Origin: Haloplanus litoreus
GTDB lineage: Archaea > Halobacteriota > Halobacteria > Halobacteriales > Haloferacaceae
Assembly (NCBI RefSeq): GCF_042677945.1
Contig: NZ_JBHUDN010000026.1
Direction: 5' to 3' (one strand)
DNA length: 64,000 bases
The notes below the pieces were generated by a model. The model was given only the letters and a program-made list of their open reading frames with translations. It was not told the DNA's origin and searched no databases. This document shows, one piece after another, positions 1 through 9,130 of this stretch. A program made the position numbers and the translations under genes. Position 1 is the stretch's first letter, and every line of letters begins with the position of its first letter.

Positions 1-670
1 TCCAAATATCCTATCCAACAATCACATCTATTTTCAGATAGGTTGGAGCCGACTATAGGATTGTTCAGTCTGAAATCTGGTCTGGTTGGATTACATCTTG
101 ATAAGTAGTCGTTTTATAGCGTGATTTGTAGTGGGTATCAGGTCTCGGTTAGCAACGATTCAACGGCTTTGTCACACCGTGACCACGCTGCGGATAAAAA
201 GCCTTGTTGAAATCCTCTTGCAGTCATGCGATCTCGTATTGCGACCGGTTTCGGCTATTCAGTCGAAAATAGACGGTAGAAGATTTCTGTCCACTATCTG
301 TGGGATTTCGAAAACGCCAGTGTGGCGGAAAATAGCTCGTGATAAAATCAAACACACCCACATCCAGAAATATTGAACGCTGCCAGATTTTCCGAACCTC
401 GACAGCAAACATATCCATTACAACTATATCCTTGTAAGTCTATTACTGCCTCGGGGGCCGTAACAGAGACTCGTTTCAACTCTTCGATAGCCAGTCAATA
501 GCATCATTGCTCTTAATCGAGGAACCGATCCATGCTTCTATCTCGGCAGTGCAATCTCTTTCTGACATTTGAACCGATCTCCAGAGCGCTACCGACTCGT
601 AGGCTCCTGCGCTTAGAACTGTACGAAATCCGGTTTTCTCCCCCGAGAATTATTCATTAATGTTGGACTC
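1..670. other. Gene-free, AT-rich stretch
   Basis: No open frame here reads like a protein; the short frames on both strands have no recognisable domain. The base composition is clearly richer in A+T than the window average, which in haloarchaea often marks intergenic or mobile DNA. At about 206-220 it shares the string gttgaaatcctctt with position 13791 in the IS-rich island, so an insertion-sequence remnant is possible but not shown. I see nothing else in it. Confidence 0.5.
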
Positions 671-1453
671 TCAGTAGTACTCGTATTCAAGTTCGATGAC
701 GTTAACCGTACTTTGAATCTCTTGAAGAAGGTCTTCGACCTTGTCGCCTTCACCGATCCGACTCTTCGGTCCCGAGATGGAGACAGCGGTCCGCAGTGGC
801 GGATCGCTCACGTGTTTGACCGGTACTCCGATCGCCTTGATGCTCTCGTGGTGTTCCTCGTCTTCGATTGAATATCCCCGTTCTCGAATCCGCTCGATTT
901 CTTCAAACAGGCGGTTAGGGTCGGTGATAGTGTGATCAGTAGCCGCGGGCAACCCCTCACGTTCGACGATTTCCTCGATCCTCTCGTCCGAACATTGAGC
1001 GAGTAGCGCTTTTCCCAGTGCAGTCCAGTGCATCGGTTTGAACTCGCCGGTCGGTGCGTTGTCGAAGAGACCTTCTGGAGGTTCCGCAGAGTAGAGTAGA
1101 ACTCGCCAACCGTTCTCCTCAACGCCTAGATTCGCGACTTCGCCCGTCCTGTTCGAGAGCTCGTCGATCTGATGGCGGGCGGTTCGGAATATGTCGATCT
1201 GCTGCCTGATGTTGCCACCCAGTTCGAGAAAGCGAAGACTGAGCCGATACTTACCCTCCTTTTTAGTGAGGAATCCAATGTCGTGGAGAGTACTGAGATA
1301 GACGTGGACGGTGCTCTTTGGGAGTTCGAGTTCGTTGGCGAGTTCCGAAACGCCTGTCCACTCTTTCTCCCGGAGTGCGAGGATAATTTCGAAGGCGTTG
1401 TCGACCGCCTGTATGCGATTTCGTCCGGAATCCGACGGGGGATTTGAGGTCAT
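671..1453 (-). CDS. IclR family transcriptional regulator
   Basis: 260 aa, the normal IclR length. The N-terminal winged helix (about residues 15-75) shows the family pattern VSELANELELPKSTVHVYL followed by a wing with LTKKEGKYRLS. The C-terminal IclR effector domain follows, with the typical GEVANLGVEENG and HWTALGKALLA segments. IclR proteins usually control catabolic genes for sugar acids or aromatics, and this one heads a locus with a dehydratase, a TRAP transporter and remnants of an aldolase and glycerate kinase, so a sugar-acid effector is the natural inference. A TATA-like box about 29 nt upstream suggests a leaderless transcript. The target operators are not identified. Confidence 0.93.
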   Translation of the reverse strand: MTSNPPSDSGRNRIQAVDNAFEIILALREKEWTGVSELANELELPKSTVHVYLSTLHDIGFLTKKEGKYRLSLRFLELGGNIRQQIDIFRTARHQIDELSNRTGEVANLGVEENGWRVLLYSAEPPEGLFDNAPTGEFKPMHWTALGKALLAQCSDERIEEIVEREGLPAATDHTITDPNRLFEEIERIRERGYSIEDEEHHESIKAIGVPVKHVSDPPLRTAVSISGPKSRIGEGDKVEDLLQEIQSTVNVIELEYEYY

Positions 1454-1476
1454 ATTCTGTCTATCCTGTTAACAGC

Positions 1477-1487
1477 ACATATACTTT
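1477..1487 (-). promoter_or_regulatory. TATA-box promoter of the IclR gene
   Basis: On the minus strand this reads aaagtatatgt, centred about 29 nt before the ATG at 1453. That is the distance expected when transcription begins at or just before the start codon, as is common in haloarchaea. The assignment rests on sequence and spacing only. Confidence 0.5.
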
Positions 1488-1979
1488 GTTTGACCCAGTC
1501 ACGGAACGGATTGTTGTTCAAGATTATTGGACACCCTGATCGGATCTACTTTCGGTCACTCACACATGTAAAATCCGGTTGTTAGTTTATTCTTTGCTTA
1601 TCTGCAGAAAATATACGATGTGCGTACAATTCGAACCCATGGGGTCAGCTATATCCACGCTCGAGGACCTCGGTTCTGGTGTCGAATCCCTGATGTCCGC
1701 GGATTCGGGTGTGTTCTGCTCCCGCCGGTCTGCTCGCATGCGTCGTCGCCCTCGGCTATATCTTCTTCCATACACGGGTTGATCTGTCCTATCCGGGATG
1801 TCCTCTGCGTCGCCGGCCGCCGTGGTCCTCGTCGGCTGGGACTCAGCGTCTGGAAGTGCGAGATGCATACCTTCCGGATCAGCGGCACGTTCGCCGCCTT
1901 CGGCCGCTTTGTCCTGATCCCGCGCGCTGGAACGCTGTCGCCCGGAACGGAGTCGGATCTCCTGTTGCCCACCGTCGCG

Positions 1980-2551
1980 CTCCGGTCCAGGACATCGCTT
2001 CCCGACGACTGCTTCGACTCGGTGTCGACGACGCTCGTCGGGAACAACGAAACGGTTCTCCACGCCACCGCGGAGATGGCCCACGACGCGAGGTTCACCC
2101 CACTCGTCCTCGGCGCGCGTTCCCAGTGACTCGCAACGGAGGTCGGCACCGCGTTCGCCGGGAGGCCCATTCTTGTGCCCCGACTGGTCGCTCGGTCGAG
2201 CCACCCGCAGTGCTCGTCGGCGGGGGCGAAACACCGTTCAGAGTACGAGAGACAGCACTGGCGGCCCCAACCAAGTGTTTGCGCTTCACAGGACGCTGGA
2301 GCTCGAGAGCGAGCGTGTCACACTGGCCAGCCTCGATACGGACGACACCGACGGCAAGTCCGACGCAGCCAGCGGCATCGTCGTTGCCAAGATGGTCGCA
2401 GAGCACCGTGGGCTCGGGAAGTGCTCGCGAACAACGGCGCGACGACTTACCTCGCGGATCGCTGCGGTGTCGTCCGGACGACCCTGACGAACACGAACGT
2501 CGCGGTCTCTACGTTGTGGTCGTGACCGAGACTGACGAGGAGAGGACCTGA
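1980..2551 (+). pseudogene. Glycerate 2-kinase (MOFRL/GckA family), C-terminal part, frameshifted
   Basis: Pieces in all three plus-strand frames line up in order with the C-terminal half of glycerate 2-kinase. They are FDSVSTTLVGNNETVLHA then TPLVLGAR (about 2013-2125), PPAVLVGGGET (about 2205-2240), NQVFALHRTLELE and LASLDTDDTDGKSDAASGIV (2270-2390), LANNGATTYLADRCGVV (about 2420-2475), and the MOFRL-type end TNTNV with LYVVVVTE (to 2551). At least three frameshifts separate them, and no intact N-terminal kinase half is visible between 1454 and 1980. The family phosphorylates D-glycerate to 2-phosphoglycerate, the last step of several sugar-acid pathways. This fits the neighbouring dehydratase and transporter. 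The family call is solid from the ordered motifs; the exact 5' limit is not. Confidence 0.8.
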
Positions 2552-2627
2552 ATCCCCGACGAACCGGCGATGAAAACACTTATCGGCGACCACAGAAATG
2601 TCGGATCCAACGCGAGCGATACCACAG

Positions 2628-3704
2628 ATGTCTACCATCACCAGCGTCGAAACCGGGCTGTACGGCATTCCCAACGAGGAAGCGCTCGAGGATGCGACCC
2701 AGACCTTCAACGAACTCGAACTCGTCACCGCTATCATCGAGACGTCCGAAGGAGCGACCGGGATCGGATTTACGTACACCATCGGTCGCGGCGGCCGTGC
2801 CACGAAACAGTTCCTCGACGACGTGCTTGTCCCCCACTTGGAGGGCACCGATGTCGCGCCCCGCCAAGTGTATCATGACCTACGCGCCGAGACGACGTTC
2901 GTCGGCCGCGAAGGGATCAGCGAATTCGCCATCGCCGCCGTCGACACGGCGCTGTGGGACGCCAAGGGGAAGGAGACCGGCCGGCCGCTGTACGACCTGC
3001 TCGGCGGCGCGCAGAAGCACGTCCCCGCCTACGAGACCAACGGCGGCTGGATCCAGTTCAGCAAGGACCGACTCCGCGAAAACGCCCGCCGAATCGGCGA
3101 GGAGGGATTCGCCGGCATGAAGATGAAGATCGGTCGCGGCCCCGTAGAGGACGCCGACCGCATCCGCGCCGTACGGGAGGAACTCCCCGACGACGTCGAA
3201 CTCATGATCGACGCCAACTGCTCGTTCACCGTCGCGGAGGCCCGGCGCTTCGCAAACGAACTCGACGTCGGGATTACCTGGCTGGAGGAACCCCTCCAGA
3301 AGGGCGACTACGCCGCCTACGCCGACCTCCGGAAGAAGGTCGACGTCCCCATCGCGCTCGGTGAGAACGTCTACAACACCACTCAGTTCAAGCAGGTGTT
3401 GGCCGAGGGCGCCGCCGACTTCCTCCAGCCCGACGTCAGCCGCGTCGGTGGCATCACCCCCTGGATCACCGTCGCGGAGACGGCCGACCTGTGGAACACG
3501 CCGGTCTCGCCGCACTACGTCGAACCGGTGCACGTGCACTTAGTCGCGCCGTTCGACAACGTCCCCTACATCGAGCATCACTCGACCGTCCTCAACAAGG
3601 TCGTCGAGTCCCCGCTCGAACTCGAGGACGGCGGGTTCGTCCCGCCGTCGGACCCTGGCCTCGGAATCGCCTTCGACGGTCTGGCACAGTACGACAAGGA
3701 GTAG
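2628..3704 (+). CDS. Mandelate racemase/muconate lactonizing enzyme family protein (probable sugar-acid dehydratase)
   Basis: 358 aa from the ATG at 2628; an upstream in-frame ATG at 2598 would add ten residues. The enolase-superfamily layout is complete: N-terminal capping domain (to about residue 120) and a TIM barrel with KMKIG (Lys165/Lys167), MIDANC (Asp195), WLEEPL (Glu221), ALGENV (Glu246), QPDVSRVGG (Asp269) and SPHYVEPVHVHL (His296, Glu299). Lys-x-Lys plus His is the mandelate-racemase subgroup signature, whose members include gluconate, galactonate, rhamnonate and related acid-sugar dehydratases. It probably abstracts the alpha proton of an aldonate to give a 2-keto-3-deoxy acid. 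A broken glycerate kinase gene ends 76 bp upstream and a TRAP transporter lies downstream on the other strand. The substrate cannot be read from sequence. Confidence 0.9.
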   Translation: MSTITSVETGLYGIPNEEALEDATQTFNELELVTAIIETSEGATGIGFTYTIGRGGRATKQFLDDVLVPHLEGTDVAPRQVYHDLRAETTFVGREGISEFAIAAVDTALWDAKGKETGRPLYDLLGGAQKHVPAYETNGGWIQFSKDRLRENARRIGEEGFAGMKMKIGRGPVEDADRIRAVREELPDDVELMIDANCSFTVAEARRFANELDVGITWLEEPLQKGDYAAYADLRKKVDVPIALGENVYNTTQFKQVLAEGAADFLQPDVSRVGGITPWITVAETADLWNTPVSPHYVEPVHVHLVAPFDNVPYIEHHSTVLNKVVESPLELEDGGFVPPSDPGLGIAFDGLAQYDKE

Positions 3705-3935
3705 GTCGAAGGGTTAACTGCTCTATCTGTTCGAGTCGTCTCCAGACAGCATCGTGAGCCGGTGAAATCCTATCGCCTGTGAGAACGGTCGGATCCTCAT
3801 TCATCGATCAGGAATCCCCGCTGGTTCTGGCACGTCCCAGTGAACCGGCCGCAGGCTGACGGCGAAACCGACGCCACAGGCTCGAATCGGGACTGAGTAC
3901 CGACACACGGCAGGACGCGGAAAAAGAGAGGTCGG

Positions 3936-5231
3936 CTAGAGGAACATCCGCGGCAGCACCATCACCAGTTTCGGGAAGAACACGATGACGAGCAGGCTTA
4001 GGAACAGTGGGACGTAGAACGGTCCCATCGCCCTGACGATCTTTTCGACGCTCACGTCGGTGATCCGTTCGAGAACGAACAGGATGATCCCGAACGGCGG
4101 CGTGAGAAGCCCGATCATGAGGGTGAACACCATCACGATGCCGAAGTAGACGGGATCGATACCGGCGGCCTCGACGACCGGCAACAGGACCGGCACGAAC
4201 ACCGTCAGTGCGGCGATCGTCTCAAGCATCGTCCCGATCAGGAGCAACAGTCCGACCAGGATGAGTGTGATCACGAGCGGGTCCGAACTGAACCCGGTGA
4301 CCGCGAGCGCAAATTGCTGAGGGATTCCGGCGACGATGAGCAGGTAGCCGTACAGGTTCGCGGTGGCGACGATCAACACGATCGCTGCGGTGTCGATGAC
4401 CGTCGAACGGAGGATGTAGTACGTCTTTGCCAGGCTCAGACCTTCGTACCAGAAGTGGCCGATGAGCAACCCGTACAACGACGCCACGATGGCCGACTCG
4501 GTTGGCGTGAAGATGCCGAACATGATCCCACCGATGATGATGATCGGCGTGAGCAACGCCGGTGCGGCGGTCAGGAACGTCTCCACGAGCCGCGAGACGT
4601 TCCGGCTCTCGCCCCCGGGGTAGTTGTACCGGCGGGCGTAGAGAGCGACGATGACCATCAGGCTGAGGCCGATGAGTAGCCCCGGGACGATACCGGCGAT
4701 AAACAGCTGGCCGATGGAGACGCCCGCGAGGATCCCGTAGATGATAAGCGGGAGACTCGGAGGAATGATCGGGCCGATAATCGACGACGATCCGGTGATC
4801 GCGACGCTAAAACCGTCGTCGTACCCCTCCGATTTCATCGACTTGTACTCGATAGTGCCGAGGCCCGCCGCGTCGGCGACGGCGACGCCCGTCATGCCCG
4901 AGAAGATCATGCTCGCGACGATGTTGACGTGCCCCGTCGCCGCGCGCACGTCGCCGACGATCGCTCTGGCGAAGTCGAACAGGGGTTCAGTCGCCCCGCC
5001 CTCGTTCAGTAGCCGGCCAGCCAGCATGAAGAACGGGATGGCCAGGAGCACGAAGCTGTTTATCCCGGAGAAGAACCGCGAGCCGATGACGGCGAAGTTC
5101 AGCGACGGCCCGATCGGGAGAACCATGATCGTCAGTGAGGAGAGCCCGAGCGCGTACGCGACCGGGATCCCGATCAGGAAGTAGACGAACAGCGTCGCGA
5201 TGAACGCCCCTATGAGGAGCAGGTCACTCAT
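3936..5231 (-). CDS. dctM: TRAP transporter large permease (DctM)
   Basis: 431 aa and strongly hydrophobic, with about twelve predicted membrane segments. This is the usual size of the DctM/TRAP-T large subunit (IT superfamily). Family features include the start LIGAFIATLFVYFLIGIPVAYAL, the segment GMTGVAVADAAGLGTIE, and TGSSSIIGPIIPPSLPLIIYG with its conserved SSIIGPIIPPS signature. It forms the sodium-driven channel of the transporter together with the small subunit encoded just upstream; the two genes overlap by 8 bp, indicating translational coupling. It is the last gene of the dctP-dctQ-dctM order on the minus strand. Given the dehydratase next door, the cargo is probably a sugar acid or other carboxylate (inference). 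Confidence 0.95.
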   Translation of the reverse strand: MSDLLLIGAFIATLFVYFLIGIPVAYALGLSSLTIMVLPIGPSLNFAVIGSRFFSGINSFVLLAIPFFMLAGRLLNEGGATEPLFDFARAIVGDVRAATGHVNIVASMIFSGMTGVAVADAAGLGTIEYKSMKSEGYDDGFSVAITGSSSIIGPIIPPSLPLIIYGILAGVSIGQLFIAGIVPGLLIGLSLMVIVALYARRYNYPGGESRNVSRLVETFLTAAPALLTPIIIIGGIMFGIFTPTESAIVASLYGLLIGHFWYEGLSLAKTYYILRSTVIDTAAIVLIVATANLYGYLLIVAGIPQQFALAVTGFSSDPLVITLILVGLLLLIGTMLETIAALTVFVPVLLPVVEAAGIDPVYFGIVMVFTLMIGLLTPPFGIILFVLERITDVSVEKIVRAMGPFYVPLFLSLLVIVFFPKLVMVLPRMFL

Positions 5232-5790
5232 CGATATCCTCCTTGGGATCGTCCCCGAACCCGAGGTCGACGACGAGCCACCGCAGCTCGTAGGCAGCCA
5301 TACCGACGAACCCGACGACGAGTGCAGCGTACACGTGGCCGGTCGAGATATAGGGAACTGCCCCCGGTGAGACGTTCAGGTTGGCGAGGGTCGCTAGGTA
5401 CGAGCCGTAGGCTGCGAAGGCCAAGAAGAGAAGTGCAGCGACGTGGACGACGAACCCGAAGGCCTTCTGCAGGCGTCCCGGAACGCGGTCGACGATGACC
5501 TCGATCCGGATGTGGTCGTTGTCTTTGGCCGCAATCAGTGACCCGAGCATCGTCGTGTAGATGAGTACGAAGCGCGCTGCTTCACCGGTCCAGGCGATGT
5601 TATACCCGAAGTACGGCGACGCGATAAAACGGACGAACACCTGGAGAGTTCCCAGAACGAGCAACAGGAGGAAGAGGCCGACCCCGATGTAATCGAGCAG
5701 GCGCGAGAGACGGGAATCCGGCCGCTTCGAGACGAACGTCACCTCGTCGGCGATCGAGTGTTCCTCGTCCTCAATTGTGCTCGGGGGCAT
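5224..5790 (-). CDS. dctQ: TRAP transporter small permease (DctQ)
   Basis: 188 aa with four hydrophobic segments (about residues 33-55, 70-90, 110-130 and 150-170) and the small-subunit motif NIAWTGEAARFVLIYTTMLG. It is followed by AAKDNDHIRIEV, which matches the DctQ consensus. It bridges the solute receptor and the DctM channel in the membrane. Its 3' end overlaps dctM by 8 bp and its start lies 42 bp after the end of dctP, so the three form one operon. The N-terminal 25 residues are acidic and probably cytoplasmic. Confidence 0.93.
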   Translation of the reverse strand: MPPSTIEDEEHSIADEVTFVSKRPDSRLSRLLDYIGVGLFLLLLVLGTLQVFVRFIASPYFGYNIAWTGEAARFVLIYTTMLGSLIAAKDNDHIRIEVIVDRVPGRLQKAFGFVVHVAALLFLAFAAYGSYLATLANLNVSPGAVPYISTGHVYAALVVGFVGMAAYELRWLVVDLGFGDDPKEDIDE

Positions 5791-5832
5791 CGTTGTATGG
5801 CTCGTGTGGCTGGCTCTCGGTTCCCGTCGCCA

Positions 5833-6927
5833 TCATGCGTCCCGGATCTCTTCCCAGGACGCCGCGTACTTGTTCTCGAAGAGTTCCTTGACGGCGGGGA
5901 GACCGGCTTCGCGGAACGCCTCGGTGTCGACGTCGCGAACGATGGTCATGCCGTTCTCGCTGAGCTCTTCGATGAGGCTCTCTTCCTCGTCGATGGCTTT
6001 CTGGCTCGCCCACTCCGTCGCGTCGGCGGCGACGGTCTCGACGAGTTCCTCGTCGCTGTCCGAGAGCTCGCTGAGGAAGTTCTCGTTCACGTACATCCCA
6101 CCGGTCTGGACCATGTGCGAGGTGAGACTGTAGTGGCTCTGGACCTCGGAGAGGCTGAAACTGGAGACCTGTTGGGCCGGACCCTCGGAGGCGTCGACGA
6201 CCCCCTGTTGGAGCGCAGAGTAGAGTTCGTCGAGCGCGACGGGCGTCGGGCTCGGACCGATGTTCTCCCAAATTTTGACCCAGTCGTCGAGCTGCGGGAG
6301 ACGGAGGTTCTGCCCTTGCACGTCGTCGGGAGACTTGACGGGCTTGTTCGACGTGTAATGTCGGATCCCACGGTAAATGAGGCCGAGGTTACGCTGGTTC
6401 CCCTCCTCGCTGATCTTCTCGAGGGCCGGCTGGAACGCGTCGCTCTCCCAGACGCGCTGGAAGTGCTCCCAGTCCTGGATAATAAACGGCGTGTCGACGA
6501 AGTAGTAGTTCGGTGCGTACATCGACACCGGAATACCACCGCCGACCTGTCCCTCGATGGAGTCGCTCTGGACGGCTTGGATGATGTCTTCCTCGGAGCC
6601 GAGAGAGCCACCGGGCGTGATCTGGACGGAGATGCGGCCGCTGGTCTCCTCTTCGATGTTCTCTTTGAACCGTTTGGCAGCGCGAACCAGGATGTGTTCC
6701 GGTTCGTAGGTACTACCAATGGTCATACTGTAGCTTTCTCCACCGCTTTCGCTGGTTCCGGTCGTCGTGCCGTCGCCACCGTCGCCGCCGTCGCCGCCGT
6801 CGCCGCCGCCGCTACATCCAGCAAGCCCGGCAACGCCCATCGCACCGAGTCCGGCGAGAATGCGGCGCCGGCTCGTCGTCTTCTCTGGTGATCCGTCGGT
6901 ACCGATTGGTCGATCGTTAGATCGCAT
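5833..6927 (-). CDS. dctP: TRAP transporter solute-binding lipoprotein (DctP)
   Basis: 364 aa from the ATG at 6927 (a GTG one codon upstream is an alternative), preceded by a GGAG-like site. The start is a twin-arginine lipoprotein signal: SRRRILAGLG at residues 19-28 and lipobox LAGC with Cys38. After it comes a low-complexity Gly/Asp linker of repeated GDGG units, a common tether in haloarchaeal binding proteins. The mature domain has the DctP family layout, with SYSMTIGSTYEPEH, GGSLGSEEDIIQAVQ and the carboxylate-binding region NLRLPQ. It would be exported folded by Tat, anchored outside the membrane, and deliver the substrate to DctQM. It is first in the operon and so probably nearest the promoter. 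Likely ligand: an aldonate or related acid. Confidence 0.94.
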   Translation of the reverse strand: MRSNDRPIGTDGSPEKTTSRRRILAGLGAMGVAGLAGCSGGGDGGDGGDGGDGTTTGTSESGGESYSMTIGSTYEPEHILVRAAKRFKENIEEETSGRISVQITPGGSLGSEEDIIQAVQSDSIEGQVGGGIPVSMYAPNYYFVDTPFIIQDWEHFQRVWESDAFQPALEKISEEGNQRNLGLIYRGIRHYTSNKPVKSPDDVQGQNLRLPQLDDWVKIWENIGPSPTPVALDELYSALQQGVVDASEGPAQQVSSFSLSEVQSHYSLTSHMVQTGGMYVNENFLSELSDSDEELVETVAADATEWASQKAIDEEESLIEELSENGMTIVRDVDTEAFREAGLPAVKELFENKYAASWEEIRDA

Positions 6928-7204
6928 CACCTTGCTCCATCATAATAGATGTAAAAAAGCTCTTCGGAATCGGAGACCGACACGTCCGTCCGGGAGGCTA
7001 CATGGCCTACCGTTTTCCAGCGGTCTCCGGATCCAGCAACCTACTCGAGAGTCAGTGGTACCGAGCGCCCGCCTACGCTCCGTGAGCGCGAGCCGAGTGT
7101 TTCGGAGGCCTCTCCGCGCCGGCGAGTGTCTCGTCTGCCGCTCAGCGGGGGCCGCACGTTTCGACAGACGTCAGCACCGAGACGGGGCGAAACGGGAGGA
7201 CCGC

Positions 7205-8011
7205 TCACTCCTCGAAGGTAGCACTCAGGAACCCGTCGTCGACGGTGACGATCTCGCCGGTCGTATACGAGGCGGCATCGCTGGCGAGGTAGACGGCAGC
7301 GCCGGTCATCTCTTCCGGTTTCGCGAGCCGCTCATTCGTCGTCCGGGTCTTGATCGTCTCGTAACGCGGTTCACCCTCGGTGTAGGTACCCTTCGTCTGT
7401 TCCGTCACCACGAACCCCGGGCGGATAGCGTTGACACGGATCTCCGGACCGAATTCCTCGGCGGCTACGCGTGTGAAGGCGTCGATACCACCTTTCGCCG
7501 TGGAGTAGGCTGCGAGGTTGGGAATCGCCGAGACGGTCGACGCTGACGAGATGTTGAGAATCGATCCGCTGTCCATGCGCCTAGCGAACAGTTGCGTCGC
7601 CCGGAAGGTCCCGCGTAGCTGGACGTCGAAGACGTCGGTCCATTCCGTCTCGGTCGCGCCCTCGACGGTCGTCCTAGCGATGTAACTCGGTGAGTTGACG
7701 AGGATATCGACGTGGCCAAGCGACTCGAACGTCTCGTCGCGGAGTTGCTCGACCGAGTTTCGTTCGGTGACGTCACAGGTGATCTCGAGGGTCTCCGCGC
7801 CCCGCTCACGGAGCTCCTCGGCGGTTCGCTCCACCTTCTCGGGTGTGCGGGACGTTGCGACCACGTCGGCGCCTTCCTCCGCGAACCCGAGGGCGATGGC
7901 ACGACCGATCCCGCTCGTCCCACCGATGACGACGGCGGTCTTCCCAGCGACTGTTACCGGATGATGAGAGTATTGTAACGGCACAAGCCGCCGGTTGGAC
8001 GGGTAGCACAT
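7205..8011 (-). CDS. SDR family oxidoreductase
   Basis: 268 aa from the ATG at 8011; a GTG at 7984 would give 259 aa, closer to the family norm. Upstream in-frame codons to 8146 look non-coding. The Rossmann motif is VVIGGTSGIGRAIA, the NNAG-like motif is altered to ILVNSPSY, and the catalytic set is Ser in ILNISSAS with Tyr and Lys in AYSTAKGG. The C-terminus carries NAIRPGFVVTEQT and TGEIVTVDDG. It should be an NAD(P)-dependent dehydrogenase of a sugar, sugar acid or hydroxy acid, such as a 2-keto-3-deoxy acid or sugar dehydrogenase. That role is inferred from the neighbouring TRAP operon and dehydratase. It stands alone, 277 bp upstream of dctP on the same strand. Confidence 0.88.
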   Translation of the reverse strand: MCYPSNRRLVPLQYSHHPVTVAGKTAVVIGGTSGIGRAIALGFAEEGADVVATSRTPEKVERTAEELRERGAETLEITCDVTERNSVEQLRDETFESLGHVDILVNSPSYIARTTVEGATETEWTDVFDVQLRGTFRATQLFARRMDSGSILNISSASTVSAIPNLAAYSTAKGGIDAFTRVAAEEFGPEIRVNAIRPGFVVTEQTKGTYTEGEPRYETIKTRTTNERLAKPEEMTGAAVYLASDAASYTTGEIVTVDDGFLSATFEE

Positions 8012-8146
8012 AACGTTTTCTCTACTACTCCGTCCACGTCTCACCGGAGCAGCGGGGCCCGTAGATCCGCCTCCACGGGAGTCCGGGCTACGAAGTATGG
8101 CCGACCGAACGGAAGGTCGGGTGGTTCTGACGCAAGGACTAAACAC

Positions 8147-8593
8147 ATGGGAAAACTCCCCTCGGATATGTGCGAGATACTACTCCCGATCAGTCGGGCC
8201 GAAGCAGGGGCCAGGCGACAGGCAGAGGTGATCATGGAGATGCCTATGGCGCCTGACGAGGTTTCAGTGACCATGCTACACGTCGACGAGACGCTCACAT
8301 CCGAGGTCGGTGGGACGCTATCCCCGGCACAGACCGAGGAGATTCCGGATAGCGTCCGAGCCACCACAGACGTCTTGGAGGATGCCGGAATCAACGTCGA
8401 CGCGGTCGTCGCGGAGGGAAACCTCGCAGACACCGTCCACTCCCTCGTGGACGAACGAGACGCCGACCACGTCGTCGTCGCCGGCCGGCGACGGTCACCG
8501 ACGGGGAAAGCCCTGTTCGGAAGTGACGTACAGTCGATCATCCTCAACGCCACGGTCCCCGTCACGGTCACCCCGGACCCGGCCGAGACTTGA
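8147..8593 (+). CDS. Universal stress protein (UspA family)
   Basis: 148 aa; an internal ATG at 8168 giving MCEILLPISR is the more typical UspA start. The family fold is visible as a first strand EILLPISR, a second strand SVTMLHVDE, VDAVVAEG, and the nucleotide-binding end HVVVAGRRR with a G-x(n)-G-[ST] loop (GKALFGSDVQS), then VPVTVTPD. Such proteins bind ATP or other nucleotides and act in stress responses. It is divergent from the SDR gene with a short gap and otherwise isolated. No partner can be named from context. Confidence 0.85.
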   Translation: MGKLPSDMCEILLPISRAEAGARRQAEVIMEMPMAPDEVSVTMLHVDETLTSEVGGTLSPAQTEEIPDSVRATTDVLEDAGINVDAVVAEGNLADTVHSLVDERDADHVVVAGRRRSPTGKALFGSDVQSIILNATVPVTVTPDPAET

Positions 8594-9130
8594 CACGACG
8601 GGTGTCGTCGGGGCGAGAGCGACTGTTTGCAGTCCGGGGGCGACGCGATTCTGTCGTGAGCGGTCTCCCGCATCACACGACTGAATCCCGGAAGATCCAC
8701 GCGTTTCCACACGTCTCGACGACATGCGCGTCATCAACGGCGCAGTGATCCTCGAAAAAAGTTGCCGCTCGCAAACAGTTCTGGGGGTGGATGTCGGCGC
8801 GCGACGCGGGCCGACGACGGGTCTCTCCTGAGAACGTGCCTCCACGTTCCATCGCCCCGATCTTTCCGCGGAGACGGTCGAACGTTGAGAGCGGTCAGAA
8901 CCAGCGTGCTGACTGCCGTTTTCGTGACACTTCTCGTCGAAAACAGTCGACTCCGACTCCTTGCACTCTGTCCGCCTCTCGTCGCTGCTATCGTGACCAA
9001 CGTGGAGACGGTCGCGGAAGCGCCGTGATCACGACGTGAGAAGAGTTCTACGGCATCCTACTTCCGCTTTCCAATCACGGGGCGGACGCTGAAGCCTGTC
9101 TGCCGGTTCTGGGACAAGACTGCCTGAGCC
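8594..9130. other. Intergenic stretch without a convincing gene
   Basis: About 540 bp separate the stress protein from the end of the LutB-like fusion gene. Frames on both strands are open over short distances, as is usual in GC-rich DNA, but none resembles a protein family or has a consistent start. In a locus with several dead genes this may be worn coding sequence, but I recognise nothing in it. Confidence 0.4.

Noticed and set aside
3801..3870. Minus-strand reading HWDVPEPAGIPDR before a stop, resembling a gene end
   Set aside because: Too short, with no family match and no continuation upstream; treated as chance.
6770..6815. Repeated ccgtcgccg units
   Set aside because: They encode the Gly/Asp linker of the DctP lipoprotein on the minus strand.
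5758..6891. A 377-residue plus-strand frame opposite dctP
   Set aside because: Shadow of the DctP gene, which has a Tat lipobox and family motifs.
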